Shown: positions 20,034-31,257, counted from the stretch's first letter. The stretch: 64,000 nt of DNA from Nocardia concava NBRC 100430 (GCF_000308815.1 NZ_BAFX01000042.1:1-64000); one strand, 5' to 3'. A program made the numbers and translations. Notes: generated by a model from the letters alone, not told the origin.

Positions 20034-20050
20034 TCAGGGGCTTCCCCTGA
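20034..20050 (+). terminator. hairpin after purine permease gene
   Basis: TCAGGGG-CTT-CCCCTGA, seven perfect pairs around three bases, 22 nt past the stop codon. The surrounding sequence (ACTCTC twice before it, ACCCCTTCAA after it) resembles the segment at 43508-43557, so the two may be copies of one terminator-like element. Confidence 0.55.
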
Positions 20051-20191
20051 AACCCCTTCAACCAACGGGCGCGCGGCGGAATAGCCTCGCGCCCGTTCTC
20101 GTTGGGGATCTGCTGTAGGCTTTCGAAGCGGACCATGGTCCGGTTGAAATCGCCCAAGAGCCGTAAGACCCGAAAGACGAGGACCCCGAAC

Positions 20192-20719
20192 ATGACCGCA
20201 ACCCTGAACACCACCGCGGCGACCGCCCGCGCCACCGCCGCGAACGGCGTGACCGGCACCGATATCGGCCTGCTGGCCGCCCGCGTCGGCTTCGGCGGCC
20301 TGCTGGCCGTGCACGGCAGCCAGAAGCTGTTCGGCTGGTTCAACGGCTACGGCCTCGACGCCACCGCGCAGGCCTTCCAGGGCATGGGCTACGACCCGGG
20401 CAAGTTCTTCGCGACCCTGGCCGGGCTGAGCGAGATCGCCGGTGGTCTGTTGCTGGCGCTCGGGTTGCTGACGCCGCTGGGCGCCGCCATCGCGCTGGGC
20501 ACCATGATCAATGCCGTGAACGTCACCCGGGGTGGCGGTTTCGCGATGTGGGAGGCGCCCGCGGTCTTCGGCATCGCCGCCGTGGCACTCGCCTTCACTG
20601 GTCCGGGCCGCCTCTCGCTGGATCACGGTCGGCCGTGGCAGCGTCAGGGTCTGGTCTGGGGCGCCGCGGCGATCGCACTGGGCGTGGTGGCCGGGCTGAT
20701 CACACTCGCCGTGAAGTAG
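20192..20719 (+). CDS. DoxX-family membrane protein
   Basis: 175 residues from ATG 20192 with a GACGAGGA ribosome-binding site. Four membrane helices: L-L-A-A-R-V-G-F-G-G-L-L-A-V-H-G-S-Q-K-L-F-G opens the DoxX domain, followed by L-S-E-I-A-G-G-L-L-L-A-L-G. In mycobacteria some DoxX proteins work with SodA and SseA in thiol/oxidative stress; no such partner is nearby. Monocistronic, closed by a strong hairpin. Confidence 0.85.
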   Translation: MTATLNTTAATARATAANGVTGTDIGLLAARVGFGGLLAVHGSQKLFGWFNGYGLDATAQAFQGMGYDPGKFFATLAGLSEIAGGLLLALGLLTPLGAAIALGTMINAVNVTRGGGFAMWEAPAVFGIAAVALAFTGPGRLSLDHGRPWQRQGLVWGAAAIALGVVAGLITLAVK

Positions 20720-20742
20720 GCGGAGGTAAAAGAATTTTCGGT

Positions 20743-20777
20743 GTCCCCGCGCCGCGTGCAGGGCTTGGCGCGGGGAC
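20743..20777 (+). terminator. terminator after doxX-like gene
   Basis: GTCCCCGCGCC pairs perfectly with GGCGCGGGGAC (11 bp), loop 13 nt, between convergent genes. The rest of the gap 20778-20882 is AT-richer than its surroundings and has no gene. Confidence 0.75.
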
Positions 20778-20882
20778 GACGGACACGTCCGATGTGGGAA
20801 TTGGGGGGTACATCGGAGTATCGAAAGCCAATTTACTTCTGATCAGAAGTAAGAACCACCCCTGTGACTGTTCTCACAGATG

Positions 20883-22934
20883 TCATTTCATTTGCGCGAC
20901 ACTATTTGTCAGTCTTTCGAGAGCTTTTGTCACAACTTGGGGATCGGACGTTTCCCAATAGGGCGGCAAAGATGCTCGGAGATAACCGCCATAGCGTGCG
21001 GTGGCGAGTCGCGAATCGAGAATTGCGATAACTCCGCGATCGTCGGTACTGCGCAGCAAACGGCCCGTTCCCTGCGCCAGCAGCAGCGCCGCGTGATTGG
21101 CCGCCACGGACAGAAAACCATTGCCACCACGCGATTCCACCGCGCGCTGGCGGGCCACCAGCAGTGGATCGTCCGGGCGCGGGAACGGAATGCGGTCCAG
21201 GATCACCAGACTCAGCGACGGGCCCGGCACATCCACGCCCTGCCACAGCGAAAGCGTCCCGAACAGTGAGGTTTCCGGGTCGTCCGCGAATTTGCGGACC
21301 AGCGCGCCGGTGGCGTCGTCGCCCTGGCACAGGATCGGGGTGTCCAGGCGTTCCCGCAGAATTTCGGTGGCGGCCTTGGCCGCCCGCATGGACGAGAACA
21401 GGCCCAGCGTGCGCCCGCCCGCCGCGAGAATCAGCCGCTCGATCTCGTCCAGATACGACTGCGGCAGCCCGTCCCGGCCGGGCGCGGGCAGATGCTTTGC
21501 CACGTAGAGGATTCCGGATTTGGCGTGGTCGAACGGGGAGCCGACGTCGACGGAATTCCAGCGCAGGGATTTCTCGTCGGACGGCGCCTCGGCGCCATTG
21601 GCCAGCGCCGGATCCACCTTCGACGCCGACTGCGGCGGCAGGCCCCAGGTCACCGCGAGATTGTCGAAGGAGCCGCCGATCTGCAGGGTGGCCGAGGTCA
21701 GAATCACTGTGGCCGTGCCGAACAGGCGACTGCGCAGCAGGCCGCCCACCGACAGCGGGGCCATGTGCAGGGTGCGGCGCGGCACCCCGCGCACATCCTC
21801 GGAAGCCAGCCAGATGACATCGCGGTGCGCGGATGGATCGGCTTCCTCGAAGGTGGTGAGCACTCGCACCGCGGCGTCGTGCACCTCCTCGACGGCCGCC
21901 AGCGCCTGATTGCGAGCCGCCGCGCTCTCCGGATCGCCCTGCGCCGAGCTGCCGCCCTGCGGGGCCAGGGCGGTGCGCGCGTTCCAGGCCGCGTCGCGGA
22001 TCAGCGCGAGCACCGGGGCCGCGCCGTCCGGCATGCGGTCCCAGCGGCCGGGATTCAGATCGTCGAGCAGGCTGTGCCAGGCCTCGGCCGCGCCCTCGAG
22101 CCGGTCCACCTCCTGCTCGTCGATGAGCTTGGTGCAGCGCTTGGCGGCGGCGCTGATGGCGGAGGTGGACAGTTCGGCGGTGGCCACGCCGGTCACCCGG
22201 TCGACCAGTTCGTGCGCCTCGTCGACGACCACGACATCGTGTTCGGGCAGCACCTGGATGCCGCTGATGGCATCGATGGCCAGCAGCGCGTGATTGGTCA
22301 CCACGACATCGGCCTGGCCGGATTCAGCGCGCGCCTTCTCGGCGAAGCAGTCCTGTCCGAAGGGGCAGCGCGATTTGCCCATGCATTCGCGCGAACTCAC
22401 GCTCACCTGCCGCCACGCGCGGTCGCTGACGCCCGGGGTGAGTTCGTCGCGATCGCCGGTCTCGGTGTCGGAGACCCATTCGTTGAGCCGCTGCACCTCG
22501 CGGCCCAGCTTGGAAATGGCGAAGGCGTCGAACAGTTCCGCCTCCGGCTCCTCCGGAATCGCGCTATTGATCTTGTTCAGGCACAGATAGTTGTTCCGCC
22601 CCTTGAGAATCGCGAACTGCGGCACCCGCCCCAACGGCGTGGCCAATGCCTCGGCCAGGCGAGGCAGATCCCGATCCACCAGCTGCCGCTGCAGCGCGAT
22701 GGTCGCGGTCGACACCACCACGGTCCGCCCGGTCCGCACCGAATGCCGAAGGCTCGGCACCAGATACGCCAGCGACTTACCGGTACCCGTCCCCGCCTGC
22801 ACCGCGAGGTGCTCCCCGGTATCGATCGAGTGCGCCACCGCGGCGGCCATCGTCTGCTGCCCGGTGCGCTCCTTACCCCCCAACGCCTCGACAGCAGTGG
22901 CCAACAGCTTCGGTACGGGAGGCAGTTCGGGCAC
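20883..22934 (-). CDS. dinG: DinG-family ATP-dependent DNA helicase
   Basis: 683 residues from GTG 22934 (V-P-E-L-P-P-V-P-K-L-L-A-T-A-V-E-A-L), which matches the start of the mycobacterial protein. The open frame goes on to 23573 but that part overlaps pncA in another frame and is not family-like. Superfamily 2, XPD-like 5'-3' helicase: Walker A A-G-T-G-T-G-K-S about residue 50, a four-cysteine iron-sulphur region (E-C-M-G-K-S-R-C-P-F-G-Q-D-C), DEAH box V-V-D-E-A-H-E-L, and C-terminal Q-G-T-G-R-L-L-R. Unwinds damaged or R-loop DNA. Rv1329c counterpart. Confidence 0.93.
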   Translation of the reverse strand: MPELPPVPKLLATAVEALGGKERTGQQTMAAAVAHSIDTGEHLAVQAGTGTGKSLAYLVPSLRHSVRTGRTVVVSTATIALQRQLVDRDLPRLAEALATPLGRVPQFAILKGRNNYLCLNKINSAIPEEPEAELFDAFAISKLGREVQRLNEWVSDTETGDRDELTPGVSDRAWRQVSVSSRECMGKSRCPFGQDCFAEKARAESGQADVVVTNHALLAIDAISGIQVLPEHDVVVVDEAHELVDRVTGVATAELSTSAISAAAKRCTKLIDEQEVDRLEGAAEAWHSLLDDLNPGRWDRMPDGAAPVLALIRDAAWNARTALAPQGGSSAQGDPESAAARNQALAAVEEVHDAAVRVLTTFEEADPSAHRDVIWLASEDVRGVPRRTLHMAPLSVGGLLRSRLFGTATVILTSATLQIGGSFDNLAVTWGLPPQSASKVDPALANGAEAPSDEKSLRWNSVDVGSPFDHAKSGILYVAKHLPAPGRDGLPQSYLDEIERLILAAGGRTLGLFSSMRAAKAATEILRERLDTPILCQGDDATGALVRKFADDPETSLFGTLSLWQGVDVPGPSLSLVILDRIPFPRPDDPLLVARQRAVESRGGNGFLSVAANHAALLLAQGTGRLLRSTDDRGVIAILDSRLATARYGGYLRASLPPYWETSDPQVVTKALERLTNSVAQMK

Positions 22935-23046
22935 GGCGGCCAGATTACTGCGCCGCGCCGACAACCCCCGCGCAAACCTCGCCGCCCCGCCCGTCAGGAC
23001 CGAAATCCGCCGATCCGGGCAGGCGTGAGGTGGGCCCGTGGCCGGG

Positions 23047-23616
23047 TCAGCTTTCGAGGGTTCCGGCCAGCTCGACGCCGGAGGCGCGGAGTTTGTCCAG
23101 GGCGGTGGAGACGGTGTCGGGGGAGACGGCGGCGGTGAGGCCGAGGAGGACTCGGGTGTCGAAGCCCTCGGCGCGGGCGTCCAGGGCGGTGGCTCGGACG
23201 CAGTGGTCGGTGGCGATGCCGCAGACGTCGACGGCGTCGATGTCGTGGTCGCGCAGCCAGTCGGCGAGGGTGGTGGAGCCGTCGGAGGCGGTGCCCTCGA
23301 AGCCCGAATAGGCCGCGGTGTAGGCGCCTTTGGAGAAGATCTCCTGGATGGGGGCGGTGTGCAGGTTCGGGTGGAAGTCCGCGCCCGGGGTGCCGACCTT
23401 GCAGTGCGGGGGCCAGGTGTCGATGTAGTCGGGCGTGGCGGAGAAGTGCGCGCCCGGATCGATGTGGAAGTCGCGGGTGGCGACGACGGCGGAGTAGTCG
23501 GACACGCCCAGGTATTCGGAGATCCGCTCGGCCACCGCCGCGCCGCCCGCGACGGCCAGCGATCCGCCCTCACAGAAATCGTTCTGCACGTCGACGACGA
23601 TCAGCGCTCGGCTCAT
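23047..23616 (-). CDS. pncA: nicotinamidase
   Basis: 189 residues from ATG 23616 with GGGAGG upstream. Hydrolyses nicotinamide to nicotinate for NAD salvage and would activate pyrazinamide. Isochorismatase fold: catalytic Asp in I-V-V-D-V-Q-N-D-F-C near residue 8, metal-binding D-F-H-I-D-P-G-A-H-F, and the nucleophile cysteine in G-I-A-T-D-H-C-V-R near 139. It sits between dinG and pncB, so both salvage steps (pncA then pncB) are encoded close together on the same strand, separated by a small + strand gene. Confidence 0.93.
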   Translation of the reverse strand: MSRALIVVDVQNDFCEGGSLAVAGGAAVAERISEYLGVSDYSAVVATRDFHIDPGAHFSATPDYIDTWPPHCKVGTPGADFHPNLHTAPIQEIFSKGAYTAAYSGFEGTASDGSTTLADWLRDHDIDAVDVCGIATDHCVRATALDARAEGFDTRVLLGLTAAVSPDTVSTALDKLRASGVELAGTLES

Positions 23617-23725
23617 GGGCTGCCTCCCGGGGCCGGAGTGAACCACGACGGTTCGGCTCTCGTATTGCATTGTGCCGCTCGGCCGTCGGCCGGTCCATGC
23701 GGCCCACACCGGTTCGGGGGTATTC

Positions 23726-23935
23726 ATGCGGCGCGCCGTTGTCTACGGGCTAGTGCTGTTCGTGGCGTTCTCGATCGCGAGCGTCATCACCGCCCTGATG
23801 GACGGCCGGATACACGGCCATCCCGGGGAGATGCTCGGATTCGCGCTGAGCCATCCGGTGCTGCCCGCGATCGCGGCGGTGCTGGCCGCGATCGTCTGGT
23901 ACCGGCTGCAACGGCGGTCGGGCGCGCGGCGGTAG
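23726..23935 (+). CDS. small two-helix membrane protein
   Basis: 69 residues from ATG 23726. Two hydrophobic segments ([15 protein letters not shown] and [14 protein letters not shown]) joined by a polar loop ([10 protein letters not shown]), ending in a basic tail. No family recognised. It is divergent from pncA and ends 4 nt from the pncB stop codon. Its coding status rests on the membrane pattern and snug fit between neighbours. Confidence 0.55.
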   Translation: MRRAVVYGLVLFVAFSIASVITALMDGRIHGHPGEMLGFALSHPVLPAIAAVLAAIVWYRLQRRSGARR

Positions 23936-23939
23936 CGGC

Positions 23940-25250
23940 TCAGCTCAGGAATGTCGTCGGAATCGCCGGTTCTCCCGCCGACAGTTTCAGACCCTCCCAG
24001 GGCAGACTGACCAGTCCCTTGGACACCAGTTCCCGGCTCTGCGCCAGGGTCGGCTGATCGGGGAGCACCTCGCCGTCGCGGACCAGCGGCACCTGCAGAT
24101 CGCGGATCTCGAAGCCGTCGGGCTCAGGGCGGGAAGCGGCAGCGGGATAGACGATTTCCTCGACGATGGTGCCGGTGCGCCGCGCCAGCCGGGCCGCGCG
24201 CTTGGTGCCGCCGCGAGACTCCTTGTGCGAGCTGCGCTTCGCCACCGGGATGCCCTCGACCTCGACCAGCTTGTAGACCATGCCGGCGGTCGGCGCGCCG
24301 GAACCGGTGACCAGCGAGGTGCCGACGCCGTAGACGTCCACGGGTTCCGCGCGCAGCGAAGCGATGGCGTATTCGTCCAGATCGCCGGACACCACGATGC
24401 GGGTGCGGACCGCGCCGAGGGCGTCCAGCTGGTCGCGCACCTGCCGGGCCAGCACGCCCAGATCTCCGGAATCGATGCGCACGCCGCCCAATTCGGGCCC
24501 GGCCACCTCGATGGCGGTGGCCACGCCGCGGGTGATGTCGAAGGTGTCGACCAGCAGCGTGGTGCCGATGCCCAGCGCCTGGATCTGGCTGCGGAAGGCC
24601 GCCGCCTCGTGCTGGCCGTCCGCGCCGGAGTGCAGCAGGGTGAAGGCGTGCGCGCTGGTCCCCGCGCTGGGCACGCCGAAGCTGCGGGCCGCCTCCAGAT
24701 TGGAGGTGGCGTCGAAACCGGCGAGGTAGGCGGCGCGGGCGCTGGCGGGTGCCGCCAGTTCGTGCGTACGGCGCGAACCCATTTCGATCATGCGGCGGCC
24801 GCCGGCGGCGCTCACCATGCGGGCGGCCGCGGCGGCGATGGCGCTGTCGTGGTTGTAGATCGACAGGATCAGGGTTTCCAGCAGGACGCATTCGGCGAAG
24901 GTGCCGCGCACGGTGAGGATGGGGGAGCCGGGGAAGAACAGCTCGCCCTCGCGGTAGCCGTCGATCTCGCCGCGAAAGCGGTAGTCGCGCAGCCACTCCA
25001 GGGTTCGGGCGTCCAGGAACTTCGCGGCGACCGCGAGTTCCGGCTCGCCGAAACGGAATTCGCTCAGCGCCGCGAGCAATCGCCCGGTCCCCGCGACCAC
25101 ACCGTACCTGCGGCCATTCGGCAATCTGCGGGCGAATACCTCGAAGGTGCACTGCCGCTGGGCAGAATCGTCCGCCAGCGCCGCCGCGAGCATGGTGAGC
25201 TCGTACTGATCGGTCAGCAGCGCAGTACTGGTCAGTCCGTCCGCGATCAT
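23940..25250 (-). CDS. pncB: nicotinate phosphoribosyltransferase
   Basis: 436 residues from ATG 25250 ([20 protein letters not shown]). Converts nicotinate and PRPP to nicotinate mononucleotide. Family markers: T-D-Q-Y-E-L-T-M, the M-G-S-R-R-T-H block, G-T-S-A-H-A-F near the phosphorylated-histidine region, R-I-D-S-G-D-L and Y-G-V-G-T-S-L. Rv1330c counterpart. Divergent from clpS. Confidence 0.94.
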   Translation of the reverse strand: MIADGLTSTALLTDQYELTMLAAALADDSAQRQCTFEVFARRLPNGRRYGVVAGTGRLLAALSEFRFGEPELAVAAKFLDARTLEWLRDYRFRGEIDGYREGELFFPGSPILTVRGTFAECVLLETLILSIYNHDSAIAAAAARMVSAAGGRRMIEMGSRRTHELAAPASARAAYLAGFDATSNLEAARSFGVPSAGTSAHAFTLLHSGADGQHEAAAFRSQIQALGIGTTLLVDTFDITRGVATAIEVAGPELGGVRIDSGDLGVLARQVRDQLDALGAVRTRIVVSGDLDEYAIASLRAEPVDVYGVGTSLVTGSGAPTAGMVYKLVEVEGIPVAKRSSHKESRGGTKRAARLARRTGTIVEEIVYPAAASRPEPDGFEIRDLQVPLVRDGEVLPDQPTLAQSRELVSKGLVSLPWEGLKLSAGEPAIPTTFLS

Positions 25251-25445
25251 CACGGGACCCACTCTAGGCACATCCGGACCTACCCGGCCGACCACGCGCC
25301 ACGCCCGGGTGTCGATCACGCTTTCCCGACGGAGTGGCGTGTCGCCTGGGCTGTTGTTTCATCGGCGTGCAGTCGTACCCTGGTTGTTATGGGTCTGTGT
25401 AATCAAGACGATGTCAGGGTCGCCACCGGTCCGGTGCGCGTGGAC

Positions 25446-25745
25446 ATGACGTTGTCGGCGGCACAGGCGACACCGGAGGCCATCGAATACACCGAGATTC
25501 TGGAAGCCGAGGACCGGCCGTGGGTCACCGTCGTGTGGGACGATCCGGTCAACCTCATGCACTACGTGACCTACATCTTCCAGAAGCTCTTCGGTTACAG
25601 CAAAGGCAAGGCAACCGAGCTCATGTTGAAGGTGCACAACGAAGGCAAGGCCGTGGTGTCCGCAGGGTCGCGCGACAAGATGGAACACGACGTTCAACGC
25701 CTGCACGCGGCGGGGCTGTGGGCCACCATGCAACGTGACGACTGA
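25446..25745 (+). CDS. clpS: ATP-dependent Clp protease adaptor ClpS
   Basis: 99 residues from ATG 25446, chosen for the family length of about 100; an in-frame ATG at 25389 would add 19 residues. Delivers N-end-rule substrates to ClpC/ClpA. Core motifs: [14 protein letters not shown] (substrate pocket), [18 protein letters not shown] and A-G-L-W-A-T-M at the end. Rv1331 counterpart. It overlaps the next gene by 11 nt, so the two are translationally coupled. Confidence 0.92.
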   Translation: MTLSAAQATPEAIEYTEILEAEDRPWVTVVWDDPVNLMHYVTYIFQKLFGYSKGKATELMLKVHNEGKAVVSAGSRDKMEHDVQRLHAAGLWATMQRDD

Positions 25746-26337
25746 CCGCGACGACTACGGTTACCCCGTGCGGAAGTGGAGCAGAAAGAACTCCCTGGGC
25801 GGGCTGAAGCTGCGTTCGGAAATGGACGCCCACGAGGCGGACGTGCTGCGGTCGCTGGTCGGGGCGGTCACCGGACTGCTCACCGATCGGGCCCGCTCGG
25901 CGCCCGAGGACGAGCTGGCGGCCCTCACCGGGCTACAGCTCGGCAACACCACCCCGCCCGACGATCCGCGCCTGGCCCGGCTGCTGCCGGACTTCCATCG
26001 CCCCGAACCCGGTTCCCCCGACGCCGAGCGCGCGGACCTCAACAGCGCGCTGCGCAGCCTGCACGAGCCGGAGATCATCGAGACCAAGGTGGCCGCGGGC
26101 CTGGTCATCCTGGAAACGCTGCCGCCGCAGGGCGGCAAGGTCGTCATCACCCCCGAGCAGGCCGACGCCTGGCTGACCGGGCTCAATGACGTGCGGCTGG
26201 CGCTGGGCACGGCCCTGAAGATCGACGCCGACACGCCCGAACACCTACCGGACGAGGATCCGCGCGCGCCGAGCCTCGAGGTCTATCACTGGCTCACCTG
26301 GATGCAGGACTCGCTGATCCAGGCGCTCACGCCCTGA
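25735..26337 (+). CDS. DUF2017 protein (Rv1332-like)
   Basis: 200 residues from GTG 25735, overlapping the end of clpS by 11 nt; GTG 25768 is an alternative. All-helical soluble protein, acidic, without clear catalytic motif. Conserved directly after clpS across actinobacteria, so a role linked to ClpS-dependent proteolysis is possible (inference from neighbourhood). It has been listed as a transcriptional regulator in M. tuberculosis, but no DNA-binding motif is evident here. Confidence 0.85.
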   Translation: MTTDRDDYGYPVRKWSRKNSLGGLKLRSEMDAHEADVLRSLVGAVTGLLTDRARSAPEDELAALTGLQLGNTTPPDDPRLARLLPDFHRPEPGSPDAERADLNSALRSLHEPEIIETKVAAGLVILETLPPQGGKVVITPEQADAWLTGLNDVRLALGTALKIDADTPEHLPDEDPRAPSLEVYHWLTWMQDSLIQALTP

Positions 26338-26355
26338 GCGCTCCGTCGAACACTC

Positions 26356-26430
26356 CGTCATTCCGGCGTGCTTTTGGCCGGAATCCATTGACATGGGTGA
26401 GATCCCGGCCAAAAACATGCCGGGATGACG
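26356..26430. repeat. two-hairpin palindromic repeat, copy 1
   Basis: 75 bp, CGTCATTCCGGC at one end and GCCGGGATGACG at the other. The left half folds as ATTCCGGC/GCCGGAAT, the right half as ATCCCGGC/GCCGGGAT, each 8 bp with a nine-base loop. Orientation T-type left. Lies between DUF2017 and the P1 peptidase, both on +. Confidence 0.9.
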
Positions 26431-26443
26431 AAAGGGAGCTGCT

Positions 26444-27511
26444 GTGAACAGTGTTGCGGGACCACGTAATTCGATCACCGATGTCGCCGGTGTGCTCGTC
26501 GGCCATCACCACGCGCTGGATCCGGCCGCCACCCTGGGCGCCGGTGCGGCCACCGGCTGCACCGTGGTGCGGGTGCCGGGCGGGGCGGTCGCCTCGGTGG
26601 ACGTGCGCGGCGGCGGCCCGGGCACCCGCGAGACCGACCTGCTGGCCCCGGGAAACACCGTGCGGCAGGTGAACGCCATCCTGCTCACCGGCGGCAGCGC
26701 CTACGGGCTGGCCGCCGCCGATGGCGTCATGCGCTGGCTGGAGGAGCACAAGGAGGGCATCCCGATGGATCCCGCCGATCCGGCCCGCGTGGTGCCGATC
26801 GTGCCGGGCGCGGTCATCTTCGATCTTCCGGTGGGCGCGTGGGACATTCGGCCCGATGCCGACTTCGGTTTCATGGCCGCCGAGGAGGCGGGCGTGGATT
26901 TCGCGCGCGGGTCGGTGGGCGCGGGCGTCGGGGCGCGGGCGGGGTCGCTCAAGGGCGGGATCGGCACGGCCAGTGTGCGTTTCACCGACGGTCCGGCCGC
27001 CGGGATCACGGTCGGCGCGGTCATCGTCGCCAATCCCGTTGGCTCGGTGTTCGATCCGCGCACGGGGTTCCCGTGGGGCGCGGGCACCGACGGCCCCGAG
27101 CACTTCGGGCTGTCCCCGGCCACCGCCGAACAGCTGGCGGCCGCGAACGCGCTCGCGGTCAAGGGCACCGTGCTCAACACGACCATCGGCGTGGTCGCCA
27201 CGGATGCCGCGCTGGACAAGGCCGCCTGCAAGCGGCTCGCGGCCACCGCACACGACGGCCTGGCCCGCGCCATCCGCCCCGCGCATTCCCCGCTGGACGG
27301 CGACACCCTCTTCGCGCTGGCCACCGGCACCGCCGAACAGCAGCCGAATTTCCCACTGCCGCCGGCCTTCCCGCCGGATCTGCTGATTCTCGACCAGCTG
27401 TGCACGGCCGCCGCGGTCTGCGTGGAGCGGGCCATCGTGGACGCGATCCTGGCGGCGACCTCGGTGGCGGGCATTCCCGCCTACCGCGACCTGTTCGGGA
27501 GTCCGCGGTGA
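26444..27511 (+). CDS. P1 (DmpA-type) family peptidase
   Basis: 355 residues from GTG 26444 with AAAGGGAG upstream, directly after repeat copy 1. N-terminal-nucleophile self-processing hydrolase family like DmpA/BapA. Markers: I-T-D-V-A-G-V-L-V-G-H at the start, L-T-G-G-S-A-Y-G-L near residue 85, and the likely cleavage/nucleophile region around K-G-T-V-L-N-T-T-I-G-V near 245. Rv1333 counterpart. The substrate in the cell is unknown; family members act on N-terminal or beta-amino acid residues of peptides. 122 nt before mec. Confidence 0.88.
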   Translation: MNSVAGPRNSITDVAGVLVGHHHALDPAATLGAGAATGCTVVRVPGGAVASVDVRGGGPGTRETDLLAPGNTVRQVNAILLTGGSAYGLAAADGVMRWLEEHKEGIPMDPADPARVVPIVPGAVIFDLPVGAWDIRPDADFGFMAAEEAGVDFARGSVGAGVGARAGSLKGGIGTASVRFTDGPAAGITVGAVIVANPVGSVFDPRTGFPWGAGTDGPEHFGLSPATAEQLAAANALAVKGTVLNTTIGVVATDAALDKAACKRLAATAHDGLARAIRPAHSPLDGDTLFALATGTAEQQPNFPLPPAFPPDLLILDQLCTAAAVCVERAIVDAILAATSVAGIPAYRDLFGSPR

Positions 27512-27632
27512 CCGGTTCGGCGGCCCGGCAGGGGTGTGACCGCTTTCACCGGGAATAGCCGCATATTCTCACCTGTTGACGACAGCGTTTCGGCCGTTCG
27601 GCCGCGGGCGTCGTGAGCGGAAGGATGCGACC

Positions 27633-29334
<1,702 letters not shown>

Positions 29335-29352
29335 TTCCAGATTGCCCGGACT

Positions 29353-29388
29353 CCCCGCGCCCGCTGTGAAAACGCAGCGGGCGCGGGG
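29353..29388 (+). terminator. terminator after cysM
   Basis: CCCCGCGCCCGCTG pairs perfectly (14 bp) with CAGCGGGCGCGGGG around TGAAAACG, followed by ATTT. It closes the mec-cysO-cysM unit. The remaining gap to 29709 holds repeat copy 2 at 29436-29525 and otherwise nothing I can name. Confidence 0.85.
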
Positions 29389-29435
29389 ATTTGCGAGCGC
29401 CGCCGCCCTCGTCATCCCAGTCTGCCGTCGCCTCC

Positions 29436-29525
29436 CGTCATCCCGGCATGTTTTTGGCCGGGATCCACACCGGCAGTGCATGCACCGATGGCGTGGATTC
29501 CGGCCAAAAACGCGCCGGAATGACG
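29436..29525. repeat. two-hairpin palindromic repeat, copy 2
   Basis: 90 bp; longer than the other copies because the centre holds about 15 extra bases (GTGCATGCAC-like). Left half ATCCCGGC/GCCGGGAT, right half ATTCCGGC/GCCGGAAT, so it is in the opposite orientation to copy 1. A lone CGTCATCCC at 29410 just before it may be a remnant. Between cysM and the rhomboid gene, both on +. Confidence 0.9.
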
Positions 29526-29709
29526 GGGTGGCGCTCTCGCAATTTCGGGGCGTGGCGCTCATTGAATGGCGGGGTGGCTATTTGTGCCTGGACAGACGTG
29601 GGTTTCGGGCGAGGTCCACTGATCACCGCCGGTCGTCAGGGAATTCCCCGAGGCGGTGCAGCCCGGGGCGGCGGTAGGCTCGGGGCAAGGTGGCCTAGGA
29701 GGTCTTGCT

Positions 29710-30423
29710 ATGAGCGGCGGTAGTGGGCTGGGGTCGTCGTTCGATCCGGATCGGATCGCGCGGTTGCGGGGGCAGTTGGCGAAACCGGCGGCGGGGGCGG
29801 GCGGTTCGAGCGGGTCGAATGCTCTGAAGTTGCTGTGGCAGCGGGCCATTGCGTTGACGTTGGGGTTCACCGCGTTGCTGTACGGGGTGGAGGGGGTCAA
29901 TAGCGTCACCAATGGGGAGCTCGACAATGCGGGGGTGCGGCCGCGCAGCGAGGAGGGGCTGGTCGGGATCCTGTTCGCGCCACTGCTGCATGCCAATTGG
30001 GCGCATCTGTTCGGGAACACCTTGCCGGTGCTGGTGCTCGGGCTGCTCACGCTGCTGACCGGGATCGGGCGCGGGCTCATCGCGACGGCCATCATCTGGG
30101 TGATCGCGGGATTGGGGCAGTGGCTGACCGCTCCGCCGCACAGTGTTTCGGTCGGCGCCTCGGTACTCGTGTTCGGCTGGCTCACCTATGTGATCTGCTG
30201 GGGATGGTTCTCCCGGAATGTGTTGCAGATCGCCGTCGGGCTGGCGGTGCTGGTGCTCTACGGCTCGATTCTGTGGGGCGTCCTGCCCGGCAACCCGCAA
30301 ATCTCTTGGCAAGGACATCTTTTCGGGGCGATAGGTGGAGTGGTTGCCGGGTGGGTACTCTCTGGGAATGAACGTCGTCATCGTCGCGGGGCTGACGCCG
30401 GCCGTCTCGCGTCGCAGGGGTGA
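29710..30423 (+). CDS. rhomboid-family intramembrane serine protease
   Basis: 237 residues from ATG 29710 with AGGAGGT upstream. Six membrane helices after a Gly/Ser-rich cytoplasmic start. H-A-N-W-A-H-L-F-G-N-T-L-P is the rhomboid loop/helix signature, Ser in V-G-A-S-V-L-V-F-G the likely nucleophile (usual G-x-S-G reads G-A-S-V), and His in W-Q-G-H-L-F-G-A-I-G-G the partner. Rv1337 counterpart. The basic C-terminus runs into a short spacer before the phosphodiesterase gene, where murI is normally found and is absent. Confidence 0.88.
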   Translation: MSGGSGLGSSFDPDRIARLRGQLAKPAAGAGGSSGSNALKLLWQRAIALTLGFTALLYGVEGVNSVTNGELDNAGVRPRSEEGLVGILFAPLLHANWAHLFGNTLPVLVLGLLTLLTGIGRGLIATAIIWVIAGLGQWLTAPPHSVSVGASVLVFGWLTYVICWGWFSRNVLQIAVGLAVLVLYGSILWGVLPGNPQISWQGHLFGAIGGVVAGWVLSGNERRHRRGADAGRLASQG

Positions 30424-30492
30424 CGCTGGACGCGGTCGGCGATTTGGGGGATCCCTCCTTTGAGTGAGAATGCAGCGTGGCAGCATGGGGGA

Positions 30493-31257
30493 ATGCGCCT
30501 CACCGTGATCGGGTGCTCGGGCAGTGTGTCCGGCCCGGATTCCCCGGCGTCGGGTTACCTGTTGACCGGCCCGGATATGACACCGACAGTCATCGATTTC
30601 GGTCCCGGGGTGCTGGGTGCGCTGCAGCGCCACCTGGATCCGGGTGAGGTCGACATCTTCCTGACCCACCTGCACGCCGACCACTGCCTGGATTTGCCGG
30701 GCCTGCTGGTGTGGCGGCGGTATCACCCGAATCCGCCGACGGGTAAGGCCATCGTCTACGGCCCGACCGACACCTCGCTGCGCATCGGCAACGCCTCCGC
30801 GGAGATCGGCGGCGAGACCGACGACTGGTCCGATGTCATCGACATGCGCGTGTGGCAGACCGAGACGCCGATCTCCTTCGGCCCCGGCCACACCATCGAG
30901 GCGCGCCGCATGTACCACCCGCCGGAGTCCTACGGCCTGCGCATCACCACCGCCGCCGGCCGCACCCTGGTCTACACCGGCGACACCGCCCTGTGCGACG
31001 AGGTCTTCGAGTTGGCCAGCGGCGCAGACGTTCTCCTCTCCGAGGCCTCCTGGACCCACGACCCGGCCAACCGCCCGCCGGGCATCCACCTCTCCGGCCA
31101 CGAGGCGGGCCTGGTCGCCGCCCGCGCGGGCGTCAAAGAGCTGCTCCTCACCCACATCCCCCCGTGGACTTCCCGCGAAGACGTCATCGCCGAAGCCAAG
31201 GCCGTGTTCTCCGGCCCGGTGCACGCGGTCTCGCCGGGCGAGGTCTTCGACATCTAA
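30493..31257 (+). CDS. Rv1339-type metallo-beta-lactamase-fold cyclic nucleotide phosphodiesterase
   Basis: 254 residues from ATG 30493; the frame also allows TTG 30460. Metallo-beta-lactamase fold with the metal motif L-T-H-L-H-A-D-H-C-L-D near residue 57, a later G-D-T in V-Y-T-G-D-T-A, and H-I-P-P-W near the end. The opening L-T-V-I-G-C-S-G-S-V-S-G-P-D-S-P-A-S-G-Y matches Rv1339, reported to degrade cAMP. Here it follows the rhomboid gene directly with no murI between. Confidence 0.9.
   Translation: MRLTVIGCSGSVSGPDSPASGYLLTGPDMTPTVIDFGPGVLGALQRHLDPGEVDIFLTHLHADHCLDLPGLLVWRRYHPNPPTGKAIVYGPTDTSLRIGNASAEIGGETDDWSDVIDMRVWQTETPISFGPGHTIEARRMYHPPESYGLRITTAAGRTLVYTGDTALCDEVFELASGADVLLSEASWTHDPANRPPGIHLSGHEAGLVAARAGVKELLLTHIPPWTSREDVIAEAKAVFSGPVHAVSPGEVFDI

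Noticed and set aside
22935-23573. 200-residue N-terminal extension of the DinG frame
   Set aside because: It is Pro/Ser/Thr-biased, overlaps pncA on the same strand in another frame, and the family start matches GTG 22934.
26356-26430. The repeat copies as CRISPR repeats
   Set aside because: They are dispersed, not spaced in an array, have no unique spacers, and no cas gene is present.
29335-29709. A small gene in the cysM-rhomboid gap
   Set aside because: The frames there run through the terminator and repeat copy 2 and have no ribosome-binding site.
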